Source of the DNA: Microbacterium sp. A20
GTDB taxonomy: Bacteria; Actinomycetota; Actinomycetes; Actinomycetales; Microbacteriaceae
NCBI RefSeq assembly: GCF_004794515.1
Contig: NZ_SSDF01000043.1
Span: 1 to 64,000, forward strand
Direction: 5' to 3'
DNA length: 64,000 nt
The notes under the pieces are model-generated. The model was given only the letters and a program-made list of their open reading frames with translations, was not told where the DNA came from and did not search any database. Position 1 is the first letter of the stretch. Each line of letters begins with the position of its first letter. The translations under genes were made by a program, and so were the position numbers. Below are positions 10,821 to 21,800 of this stretch, piece by piece.

Positions 10821-10844
10821 TCGTCAGAGGAGGTGAGCCTGAGA

Positions 10845-12212
10845 TCAGGCGGAGACACCTCGCCGGGCGAGGAACTGCACCGGGTTGACGGCGTTGCCGT
10901 TCTGGTAGACCTCGAAGTGCAGGTGGCAGCCGAACGAGCGACCCGTGTTGCCCGCGTACGCGATGACCTGACCGGAGCGGACCCACTGGCCGGACCTCAC
11001 CACGATGCCGCCGTTGCGGATGTGCGCATAGCCGGTGCCGATCCCGCCGCCGTGCTGGATGCGGATGTAGTTGCCGTAGCCGCCGTTGTAGCCCGCGTAA
11101 TCGACGGTGCCGGACTGTGCGGCGTAGATCGCGGCTCCGCAGCCGTTCGCGAAGTCGGTGCCGTAGTGGAAGCTCGAGGAGCAGCCCTGCGGACCGCACT
11201 GCTGCGAGCGGGGACCGTAGCCCGAGCTCTTGCCCCCACCGTGCGGACGGCACCACCCGCCGCTGCCCTGGGATCCACCGCCGCCACCGCCACCGCCACC
11301 GTTTCCGGCGGCGGCCGCTGCGGCCTCGCGGGCCTCGCGCTCCTTGCGCTTCTTCTCCTCGATGGCGACGCCGACCTTGTATGCCTCGACCGTCTTCGCC
11401 GTCGCGTCCTTGAGCGCCGCGAGCTGAGCCTGCATCGTGGCGAGATTCGCGGACTGCTCGTCGAGCGCGGCCTGAGCGGCGTCGGCGGCCTGCTGCGCCA
11501 CGACCATCTTCTCTTCGGCGATCTTCTGCAGCCGATCGCGCTCGTCGCGGGCGACCACTGCCTGGTCGCTCATCGACTGCGCGGAGTTCCGGGCGGCGAC
11601 CGCATCGTCGTACACCGACTGGTTGTACTCGAAGAGCTTGTCCATCGTGCCGAGCCGAGCGAGCAACTCGTCGGCGTTGTCGGCAGAACCGGTGAAGAGC
11701 AGCTCGAGGGAGGTGTCGTCACCGCCGTTGCGGTAGAGCTGCGCGGCGACCTGACCGGCCTTCTTCGCGGACTCGTCCGCCTTCGCCGACTGCTCGTCGG
11801 CCTTGGCCTGAAGCGAATCGGCCTCGGTGGCCGCAGCGAAGTACTTCTGCTGCGCCTCGTAGAACTCGTCGGCAGTGGCCTTCGCCACCGCCTGCGTCTC
11901 GGCGACCTTCTGGGTCAGCGACTGGATGAGCCCCTCGATGCGGGTGACCTCGGCGGCCTTGGCGGCTTCGCTGCTCTTCGCGCGCTGCACGTCGTCCCAG
12001 CTCGGATACGAAGCGGCATAGGCGGCAGAGACCCCGTTGGAGATGCCGAAGGCACTGAGTGCCACGACGCTGAGCACGCCGAGACCGAGTGCACCACGGC
12101 GGCTGAGGCCGTCTTTGCTGAACGCACGGCGTTCGGTCGGGCTGGGCGCGCAGCCGCAATCGTCTGAAGCCGCGGCGACCGCAGCGTCCAGAGTGTTCTG
12201 GTCGTCGTTCAC
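10845..12212 (-). CDS. Secreted M23 peptidase with N-terminal coiled coil, Tat-type signal
   Basis: A 455-residue cell-wall hydrolase of the LytM/M23 class. The N-terminus carries an acidic stretch with CGC, then a twin-arginine-like signal (LSRRGALGLGVLSVVALSAF) ending near VSAAYA. Residues about 75-270 form a long Ala/Lys/Glu-rich coiled coil, then a Gly-rich linker and the peptidase domain with the zinc ligands H-x3-D (FHYGTDF) and HxH (HLHFEVY), plus TGYAHIRNG. The GTG start has GGAAGGGG 4-5 nt upstream. The arrangement resembles EnvC/PcsB-type division-linked hydrolases; its activity on peptidoglycan cross-links is inferred from the family. Confidence 0.9.
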   Translation of the reverse strand: MNDDQNTLDAAVAAASDDCGCAPSPTERRAFSKDGLSRRGALGLGVLSVVALSAFGISNGVSAAYAASYPSWDDVQRAKSSEAAKAAEVTRIEGLIQSLTQKVAETQAVAKATADEFYEAQQKYFAAATEADSLQAKADEQSAKADESAKKAGQVAAQLYRNGGDDTSLELLFTGSADNADELLARLGTMDKLFEYNQSVYDDAVAARNSAQSMSDQAVVARDERDRLQKIAEEKMVVAQQAADAAQAALDEQSANLATMQAQLAALKDATAKTVEAYKVGVAIEEKKRKEREAREAAAAAAGNGGGGGGGGGSQGSGGWCRPHGGGKSSGYGPRSQQCGPQGCSSSFHYGTDFANGCGAAIYAAQSGTVDYAGYNGGYGNYIRIQHGGGIGTGYAHIRNGGIVVRSGQWVRSGQVIAYAGNTGRSFGCHLHFEVYQNGNAVNPVQFLARRGVSA

Positions 12213-12422
12213 ACGGCCCCTTCCGCCGGTTTCACAAATGCCACACTAACAACAACCTTCACATCAGCACCAGGTCGACCGCACGGTCGACGACGCACGC
12301 CGGACAGGTCCATCGTCCCCCCGAAACACGCCCGGGGGAAGCCGCCGCGCCCTCGATTCGCGATTTGCCCGAAACATCCCTTATGCTTGAGCGTCGGCAA
12401 GGAAGTCCCCCGGGACTGACTC

Positions 12423-12495
12423 GGCCCCATCGTTTAGCGGCCTAGGACGCCGCCCTTTCACGGCGGTAGCACGGGTTCGAATCCCGTTGGGGTCA
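12423..12495 (+). tRNA. tRNA-Glu (anticodon TTC)
   Basis: A 73-nt cloverleaf: acceptor GGCCCCA pairs with TGGGGTC plus discriminator A; anticodon stem CCGCC/GGCGG encloses loop CTTTCAC, giving anticodon TTC. The T-arm has GGTTCGAATCC. CCA is not encoded. Confidence 0.97.
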
Positions 12496-12524
12496 CACCT
12501 TCCGATACAATTGAAAACAAGTAT

Positions 12525-12598
12525 GGCCCTGTAGCGCAGTTGGTTAGCGTGCCGCCCTGTCACGGCGGAGGTCGCGGGTTCAAGTCCCGTCAGGGTCG
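12525..12598 (+). tRNA. tRNA-Asp (anticodon GTC)
   Basis: A 74-nt cloverleaf: acceptor GGCCCTG pairs with CAGGGTC plus discriminator G; anticodon stem CCGCC/GGCGG encloses loop CTGTCAC, giving GTC. It lies 29 nt after tRNA-Glu and is likely co-transcribed with it. Confidence 0.97.
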
Positions 12599-12667
12599 CT
12601 CCGTGCGATGAGCTCTTTCTTCGGAGAGGGCTCTTCGTCTAGGACGCGACAGGTTCGCCGGTCGCGC

Positions 12668-12740
12668 GGCTCTGTAGCTCAGTTGGTAGAGCGTTCGACT
12701 GAAAATCGAAAGGTCACCGGATCGATGCCGGTCGGAGCCA
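12668..12740 (+). tRNA. tRNA-Phe (anticodon GAA)
   Basis: A 73-nt cloverleaf: acceptor GGCTCTG pairs with CGGAGCC (one G-T) plus discriminator A; anticodon stem TTCGA/TCGAA encloses loop CTGAAAA, giving GAA. It is the third member of the Glu-Asp-Phe cluster. Confidence 0.97.
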
Positions 12741-12767
12741 CAAGGCTGATCATTACAATCAGCCCAG

Positions 12768-12804
12768 AAACCCTCGCCTAGCTTCTACATGGCGGGGGTT
12801 TTGC
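12768..12804 (+). terminator. Rho-independent terminator of the tRNA cluster
   Basis: Stem AAACCCTCGCC / GGCGGGGGTTT (one G-T pair) with a 12-nt loop, followed by TTGCTTT. It is placed 28 nt after tRNA-Phe. Confidence 0.85.
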
Positions 12805-12808
12805 TTTG

Positions 12809-12845
12809 CCCGGGAGAGAGCGGGATTCTCCGCTGCTCCCCCGGG
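12809..12845 (-). terminator. GC-rich hairpin downstream of the giant surface-protein gene
   Basis: CCCGGGAG pairs with the CTCCCCCGGG region, with an inner AGCGG/CCGCT stem. It begins about 10 nt past the stop codon at 12856. No U tract follows on the minus strand, so termination strength is uncertain. Confidence 0.5.
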
Positions 12846-12855
12846 CCACCAGACC

Positions 12856-15800
12856 TCATCGCATGAGACGACGCCTTCTGGCCGCGACCACCAGCAGCGC
12901 ACCGCCGCCGAGGATGCCGAGGCCCAGGAGCAGCGTGAGCCCGATCGCCCCCGGATCCGCGCCGGTGGTGGGAAGCGGTGCGACGAACGTGTTCGTGAAG
13001 ACGATTCCGACCGATCCCGCGCTGATCGTGACAGTGCCCGCCGCACCCGGCTGCTCCTGCCCGTCGACGGTCATCGTCGTCCTGGTCGCGTCTCCCTGAT
13101 CGGTTTCGCTGACCGTGCACGAGCTCCCGGCAGGCAGATCGTCGATCTCGACCGTGAGCCCGTCCGGACCTCCGATCTCGTACGCCGCATCGTGGACGAC
13201 GAGGCCGGGGTCGGGATGCGACGGGTCCACGAGAAGGCAGACCACCTCGACAGGGAACGTGCGCGTCACCGCGGAGGCCCCCGTGCCGTCGACGATCTTC
13301 GAGATGCGCAGGTCGCCCGCGCCGTACGAGTTCGTGATCGTCACGGAACTCTGGTCGGGCGCGCTCGTGTCGGGCAGCGGTGCGAGCGCGGTCGTGGTCC
13401 CCGCTGAGGCCTCGGCCTCCGTGCCGCCCTCGGTCACGACCATGGTGGTGGACTCCGCGCCCGCCGTATCCGTCTCCGTCACGGTGCACTCGGCGCCCTC
13501 GGGCAGCTCCGTCCAGGTGACCGTCTCGCCGTCGGCGATCGACTGCGTCATGGGTTCGAGCGCCTCCACCCGTTCCTGGTTCCACAGGCACGAGAGCGTC
13601 ACCTCGAACGGTCCATAGGTGATCGGATCGCCGTCCTGGTCCACGGCGCCACCGTCATCGACGGCCTTGGTCACGGACACCTGAGCGAAGTCGAACGTGT
13701 TGCGCACCCCCAGCCCCGGCTGCGGCTGGTCATCGACGCTCAGAGTTTCCGGGTCGGTCTCCACCGTGAACGTGTAGGCCTCTCCGTCCCCGGCGACGAC
13801 GTCTCCATCGGCGTCGAGGATCTCGGTCGTGCTCGCGCCCCCGTCGTCCACTTCGCTCAGACGGCATTCGGATCCCGAGGGCAGGGTCTCCCACAGCGCG
13901 GTCGGGGTGTCGGCGCTGACCACGCGCACGCCGCCACCCTCGAGGTCGACCACCTCGCCGTCCCTGACGCAGATCAGCCGCAACTCGTAGGCCGCGGTGC
14001 CGAACTTCTCGGCTCCATCGCCCGCGAACGACTTCGTCACCTCCAGCGAGCCGGTGAGGTACCAGTTCGTGGCGGTCACCGTGACCAGTCCACCGTCGGC
14101 AGGGACGATCCCGATGCCGGTCGCGGTGTCCTGCCCATCGTTCGGCTCGATCACGACGGCATCCGCACCGTTCAGGTCGTCCTCGACGACCGTGCACTCG
14201 GATCCGGCGACGACGTCGGTGATCGGCGAGGACCACCCGTTCTCGGCGTTCAGCTCGACCTGCGCCGACAGCACCACCTCGCCTTCGAACCGGCAGGTGA
14301 CCGTGAACGTGAAGGTCTCGTCGATGCCGAACTGTTCGGCGCCGCCGCCTTCGAACTCCTTCACCAGAAGGAGGGCGGTCGCGTCGTAGAGGTTGGTGTA
14401 GGTCACCGTGTTCACGACCGTGTCGGTGCCCGGCTGCAGTTCGGGGATCACCACCGTGCGCGTCGCCTGGTCGACCTGGGGCGCCAGCGCGCCGTCCGCT
14501 CCGATGACCTCGGCCTCGGTGACCGTGTCGTCCGCTCCACGATCATCCGTCTCGGTGACCGTGCACTCCGATCGCGCGGGGATGGGAGCGATCGTCTCGG
14601 TCTCACCGCCGTCGAGCAGGAAGGTCTCATCGACCACGGTCTCGCCCTGGAAGGTGCAGACGACGTCGAACTCGAAGTCGGTGGGCGTGAACGGGCTGTC
14701 CGATTCGACCACCTTGCCGACTTCGAGCGCGGCCCACTCGTAGGTGTTCTCGATCTCCAGGAGGAAGGTCTGGTCGGCATCCTCGATCGTGATCGACGCG
14801 GGATCGACGGTCGTCCCGGTCTGGCCGGCGTCTTCCTCCTCGACGGTGCAGACCGATCCGACGGGAATCCCGGAGACGACCGCGGGCGGGCCGCCGGGGG
14901 TGATCGTCACGACACCGTCGTCCGCCAGGGGCACATCGGCACCGAACCAGGTGCACGACACCGTTGCGGTGAAGGACGTGGGCACGGGGAACCCATCCGG
15001 CGCGTCGATCGCCTTCACGACGGACAGCGCGCCGTTCGCGAACTCGTTCGTCACCGTCACCTCGACGGGCGTCGTCCCCTCGCCGATCGTGACGGGTTGG
15101 TCGGGGCTGATCGTGACTCCGGTCGCGTGTCCCGCATCCGTCTCCGTGACCGTGCACGATGCTCCCGTGGGAAGCCCGCCGTAAAGAGCCGTGCCGGCGC
15201 CGGTGATCGTGCGCGTCGCGCCGCCGGGCACCGCCACGGGGACGGTCTGCCCATCGATCTCGCGCGTGCACGAGAGACTGACCTCGTAGTCGGTCTCGAG
15301 CGCCGGCGCCAGGCTCGCCGCCGGGTCTCCCTCGAGCGCCTTCCGCACCTCGAGTGCGCCGATCGTGAAAGTGTTCGTCACATCGGCTGCCACCGGCGCC
15401 GTGGGGTCATCGCCGACGACGACCGTCACCGTGCCGCTGGAGGAGTTCGCGCCGCCATCGGCCGTCTCGGTCACGATGCACTCCGCGCCGGTGGGCAGGT
15501 CGTCGACCAGCCACGTCGGGTCATCTCGAGTGAGCGTCGCAGAATCCTCGAACACCGGGTCGGGGCTGGCACCGTCGAGCGTGCACGTCATCTCGACGGT
15601 GAAGGGACCGTCGCCCCAGAGATCCGCCCCGGAGCCGGCGACGAACTTGGTGACTTCCACGGCGCCGGTCGCGAACGTGTTCTCCACCGTGAGAAGCGTC
15701 AGCGCCGTGGTCGAGCCGTCCTCGTACGGCAGGATCGCGAAGGAGGCTTCGGTTCCGGCGGTCGGGTCGCCCGCGATGCCGTCTTCGGTCACGACGATGT

Positions 15801-18800
15801 TCGTCTCCTCCGCACCGTCCGCGTCGGTCTCGGCGACCGTGCACTCGGCGCCCGCAGGCAGGCCCGAGAACACCTTCGTGTCGCCATCTTGAAGAGTGAA
15901 GGAACGGTCGGCTTCCGGGATCGCCTCTTGACCGAGGTACGCGCAACTGGCCTCGAACGCATAGCTGCGGTCGTAGACGATCGGCTCACCGTCCGCGGTC
16001 TCCGCCCCGCCGTTGTCGACGACCTTCGTCACCTCGAAGCCGCCCGCGGCGAATTCGTTGGAGATCAGGATGGATGCCTGTTCGGGGTCACCGGTGTACG
16101 CGTTCCAGACCGAGGGCTCCTCGCTCCAGTCGCGATCCGCGGTCACGCCGTCGACGGGGTCGATCTCCACCGTAACGCCCGGGATGACGGGATCTTCCAC
16201 CACCGTGCAGGTGGAGAACAGCGGAAGGTTCACCGGGCCCGTGACGCTGTTGTACTCGAGCACGGTGCCGTCGGCGTCGACCGACGGCCGGCTCGCGTCA
16301 CTCCCGTCCGCGCGCAACAGCGTCACGTCCTCGCCACCCGAAGTGCAGCTGACCAGAAGCGGGTAGCTGTCGGGCAACTGGATGTCGGCGGAGTAATCGG
16401 GAGCGGTGACGTCTTTCGACAGGAGCAGTTGCCCTGTCGCAGCTGCCACACCCACCTTCTGAGGCTCGACCACGAGGGACGGACGCTCGGGCTGGGTCAC
16501 GGTCGCGTTCGAGCGGGTCGCGGTCGCGAAGGAGTTGTAGGCGACGGGAAGCCCCGAGGGCACGGCCGAGGCCGCGGGAAGGACGAACGGCGTCTGGGTC
16601 TCGTACGTGAAGCGCAGGGTCTCGTTGGGCCGGAGACCCGGCGCCGGGGAGAGGGCGTCCGGATTGGCGTACTCGAGCATCAAGAGCATGCTGCGTGCGG
16701 CGGCGAGCACCGACGGGGCAGTGGTGCTGTCGGCCAGCTGCCAGTCGAAGTCGCATGCGGGATCAGGCGCGGCGTCCTCCGTGAACACCTTGATCGCATT
16801 GTCGTTGCACGACTGGCTCAGCTGGACGGGGGAGAGATAGATGCCGTACGTCGCGTATTCGCTGTCCTGAAGCTCCGCGAAGTTGGCTGCGAGGGAGCCC
16901 GAGAGCGTCACGTCGAATTGCGACCCCCGTCCCGACGGCACGATCACGCCCTGGTCCCCCACCGTCGGCAGCGTGTCGACGGCAGCCACCACCCTGGCAC
17001 TGGTGTTGCCGCTGTTGGTGAAGTCGATTCGCCACGTCGCCTCGCCACCCGGCCGCGTCACCGGGGCGCACGGGTAGGAGTAGAAGCCGTCGTCGACGAC
17101 GCCGGGGGTGCTCGGGTCGCACGCTGCGGCGTCTCCGTCGACGTTCAGCACGCCGAGGTCGTCGTCGGAGGTGGCCGGATCGCCGGCGAGCGCGCCCTTG
17201 ACGTATTTCTTGGCGGCGATCGTCGCGCTGGCCAGCGGCGTGATCTCGGTGTCGGCCGAACAGGTTTCGACGCCCGACTCGGGGGCCTTGGGTGTGAGGT
17301 CGGTTCCGTCCACCACGGTGGTGCCCGCGCAGGTCTCGAACAGTCGGTCCGAGGCCACCGTGACCTCGTTGCCGACCGTGGTGTCCGGCGTGACGTCGGA
17401 GCGGAAGAGCAGCGGCGCGTCGACCGTCAGGGTCCACCCTGCCTCGAAGACGAAGTCGTCGGGAGCGGTGATGGTGAGCACACCGGTGCTCTCATCGAGG
17501 TCCGCCGCGAACCCCGGGTCATCGGAAGGAGCACCCGACCCGCTCAGGGTGAAGACGTAGGCCGGCGGTGCGGGCTCGACGAGGAGGGAGCCCTCGTCAT
17601 CCGTCTCCACCTGATCCGTGATCTCGAAACCGGTCATGTCCCATTCGCCGGTGTTGGTGACCGTGATCCGATACGGGATGGTTCCGGAGGCGCTGATGAG
17701 AGACGAGGCGCCGCGCGTCTTCGTGACCTCGACCTCGTTCGGTCGGTGCAGCACGATCGTGGAGTCGGCGGCCTCGCCGGTCTGTGTGAAGGTCTGGTCA
17801 GGGCCGAACTGGGCGGTGCTCTCGGACTGCACGTCGTCGCTGATCACACCGAGTTCGGTCTCACCCGGGTTGGGCTGCAGGTCGGGACGGGTGGTCCCGA
17901 CGAGGACAGCGGGATCGCTGCGCAGGAACTCACGGCGATCCGTGGTCACCTCGAAGACGAGCTGCGGGTTGAACGGCCGCTCCCACTGCTGCACGACACC
18001 GTCGGCGTCGACCTGCCTGGCGCGGAACCGCACGCCCACGATCGTCTCCTCGTCCACCGACGCCGGCGGATCCAGCGTCACGCTCGAGGGCGACGGCGCG
18101 GACACCCAGTCGCCGGCGCGCCAGCAGTCGGAGTCGCCCGCGAGGGGCACCCCGTTGCAGGTGGCGACGAGTGTGCCGGCGGCGTCTGCGTACTCGATGT
18201 CACTGCCGTCGTCGTCATCGATCAGGACATCCATCGCGACCTCGTTGACGGGGGCCGGCACGTCGATCTCCGCGGCGACGAAATCCATCGCGTTCCAGAA
18301 CGTGGGCGTGGTGTCGGTCAGCGTGAAGGATGTCGTCCTCGCGGTGCCGTCCGGGCGCCCGCCGAGTTCGGTGACGTAGGTCGCGGACTCGTCTTCGTAG
18401 ACCGACGACGGAGTGATGGACTTCGTGGTCTCGATGGCGTAGCTGGCGTCGACGATGGCGAACTCATCGACGGCGTCGGCGATACCGGTCCCGCACTGGT
18501 TCTCAGCGCAGTCGTCGAGGACGGGGCTCTCCAGCTGCACGTGGGCGTCGTTGGCGATCGACTCGCCGGCGGGAGTCACGGTCACCGGCTGTCCGGGGTC
18601 GGAGCGCAGGGCGTCGCGCAGCTGCCAGGTGAGTGTCACGCGTCCCACGGCGCCCGTCGGGATCGACGGCGTCCCGTCGGAGGAACGGAAGGCGACCGAG
18701 ATGCCGGTGACGTCGGCGAGGGCTGCGGGGGCGAGCGCCAGGGCTTCGGCGTAGGTGTATCCGGTGGTCGCACCGCCGCGGGACAGCGTGACGACGGTCT

Positions 18801-21800
18801 CCTCCTCGGAGATGCCTGCCGGAAGTTCGATGGAATCGATGTCGTGCAGGTCGAGTGTGTCGAAAGCGGTGTCTGTGAGGGGCTGACCCGCTGTGGGATC
18901 GTCGATCACCATGCCCGAGACCCGGGCGGCCGAGATGTTGGTCGCGACCAGCGTCGCACTGATGAGCGGATAGTCGCCGGGATCCACGGCGGGGTCGACC
19001 GCGGGGAGTCCGAGCTGATCCTGATCGAAGGTCTTGGTGAGGGTGGCGTTGATCGGCTGGTCGACGATCAGGATCGTGTCGTCCGCCGTGTCCGTGCTGT
19101 CCACTCCGGTGTCGTCGTTGACGCCGTGCGCACTGGCGGTGTTGTCGACCAGGCCGGGCTGGCCGGTGTTGTACGCGTACGGGTGGAAGTTGCCGAGCAC
19201 AGGCTGTCCCGGTTCGCTGCGCAGCGTGTCCCGCACGCGGAAGTCGAGGTCGAGCGGCCGCCGGTCATAGGAAGAGCCCACCCCGGTGCCGTCGGCGCCC
19301 TCGGCGATCACGATGCGCACGGCGAGGGCGTCGACGCTCTGCTCGTCCGTGAGGCGATAGCCGCCGAATCCACCGTCGCACCCGCCAGCGCAGGCATCGG
19401 CGGTGATGTCCGTCCATCCGTCGCCCTCGAGGTACAGCGACACTTCGGAGATCACGTCATCGGCGATCAGCGGATCGGTGGCCGTCGTGATCGGATCGAT
19501 GCCGACGAGATCCCACGCGTCGTACACAGACGCCGCCGTGTCCGCGGGATCCTGAGTCTCGGAGACATCGGTCAACGTCATCGAGGTCAGCTCGAGCCCG
19601 TCGGTCGACCACAGCAGGCGCACCGTCCGTTCTTCCGCCGACAGCGCGGGGACGTCGTCCTCCAGCCACTGCTTGTCGAGGAAGTCCGGGCCGGGCCCGC
19701 CGCCGTCGATCGGCAGCACATCGATGTCGTCGGTCGCGGTGTCGGTCTTCTCGCCACCGGCGTCCGGGTTGTCCACGAGAGATTGCGCCGCGTTGTCGAA
19801 CGTGGTCTCCTCGTCGACCGGGTCGGTGAGCTCCACTCCGACATGCGCGGCGACGGTGAAGCCCGGCGGCAGGAGTGCAGGGCACCCTTCCGCGTCCATC
19901 GGGAGGTATTCGAATTGGATTCCGCCGACATCGTCCTGCAGATCGCTCGGGATCTGGTAGGACCACAGCGACTCCGGCCCCGGGACCTCGGTGGCTCCGG
20001 GGAAATCGGTCCATGGCCCATCGGTCTTCTGCCAGTACCGCACCGTGAGAGTGGTGCACTCGGGGATGTCGGTGTTCGAGATCTCGGTGGCGGTGAACGC
20101 ATTCCAGAACTCCGTCTCCACCTGGGGGAAGGGGGGATCGGAGATCACGAGTCTCTCCGACCCCGTCGTCGAGTCGGGGGTGACGTTGCCGGTCAGCGTC
20201 ACGTCGGCGTCCGTCCCGGGCGCCCCCCAGATCGTGTCGGGCGCGATCGACTTCGTCACCGAGGTGTCGAGGGTCAGCGGGGCGATGGAGAACGGCGCCT
20301 CCGCGTCATCCGTGCCGGTCTGCCCACCGGTGTTCTCCACGGCCGTATCGACGACGTTGGTGGCGGTGACGGCGTCGTCGGTCGGCAGCGCCGTCACCTC
20401 GATCGGGATGGTCGCATACGCGCCGGACACGATGCCGTCGGCGTCGGCCGAATAGACGACGGTGAATCCCTCGACGGTGCAGCCGTCATCCGGTGCGGGG
20501 AGGGTGTCGGCGGTCGTCGTCGAGTCCGTGCTGGCCGGGCAGTCGCTGTAGCTGTATGTGATCTCCGCCGCGGTCGCTGCCACGGGCCAGGCGACACCGT
20601 CGCCGAAGCCGTCGAAGGACAGGCCCTGCTCGGAGAACGTCGCGCTGCCCGCAGAGGGCTCCGTGATCGTGAGCGTCTGCACGTCCTGCGCGCCCACGGT
20701 CGCGGTGACGTCTGCCGTCGTGCTCTGACCGCTCACCAGGGTGTTGTCGTCGAAGGACTTCTCGATCGCCACGTCCGGCAACCGCTGCGCGATCGTGATG
20801 GCGGCGTCGGCGGTCACGGGATCGCTTGCGTCGTCGCCGCGCTCGACCGCGGAAGACGCGTCGTTCGTCACCACCACGTCGGTCCCGTCGGGGATCGTGG
20901 TCACGGTGTCGTTCGTCACGGTGTGGGTCACGACCTCGCCGGTCGCGCCCGGGGCGAACGTGCCGGTGAAGGTCACGCGAATGCCCTGGGCCTGCGAGAT
21001 GGGGACGGGTTCGGTCGTCGTCCATGCGCCATCGACGAAGTACTCGGTGACGGTGTCCGTCGTTCCCGGAGGAGCCGTGATGTCGTATCCCGTCACGTCG
21101 AGATAGCCGCCGAACGGTCCGGGCGGCGTCACCGGATCCTGCACGATGATCGTGTCGACGTTCTGGTTCGAGGCGTTGCCGGGAGTGACCGTCCAATCGA
21201 CAGGCTGACCCGGGAGCGCCGGCAGGGTGCTGGCAGGCGAGACTGCTTTGGCGATGCTCGGGACCAGCGTCGTCTCGACGTCGAGGACGATGTCGGCCGA
21301 TGCGGGAGTGGTCGGTGCGTTGTCACCGGTGGCGGTAGCCGTGTTGGTCACGGTCGCACCGTCCCACGTGCCGTCGGCGGCGGGGTCGACCTGGGCGTTG
21401 ACCGTGACCGTCATGCTGTATCCAGCCGGCCACACCACAGGATCGGCCGCCGGGTCGAGCCCGGGGGCGACGGTGAAACTGCCGCCGGCAGCGTCGACCT
21501 GGAGGTCGTACTCACCGGTCGGCTGTCCCGCGGGCGGATTGATCTGCACCGAGACCGGATTCGGGAATGCGGGATTGAAGATGAGCGGTTCCGGGAGATC
21601 GTCGCTCAGCTCGGTGTTGAAACAGCCCGGGTCGTTCGTGGAGGAGCAGTTGACCGTGATCTGGTAGGTCACCGGATCACCGGGACCGAACGGTCCTGTT
21701 TCGACGGCTGTCTTCTGCATCGAGAACGCAGCGACGGCGAACGCCGCAGGCGCCGCGCCCGCGAGTATCGAGGCAGCGGCCAGAGCGGCCACGGTGAACC

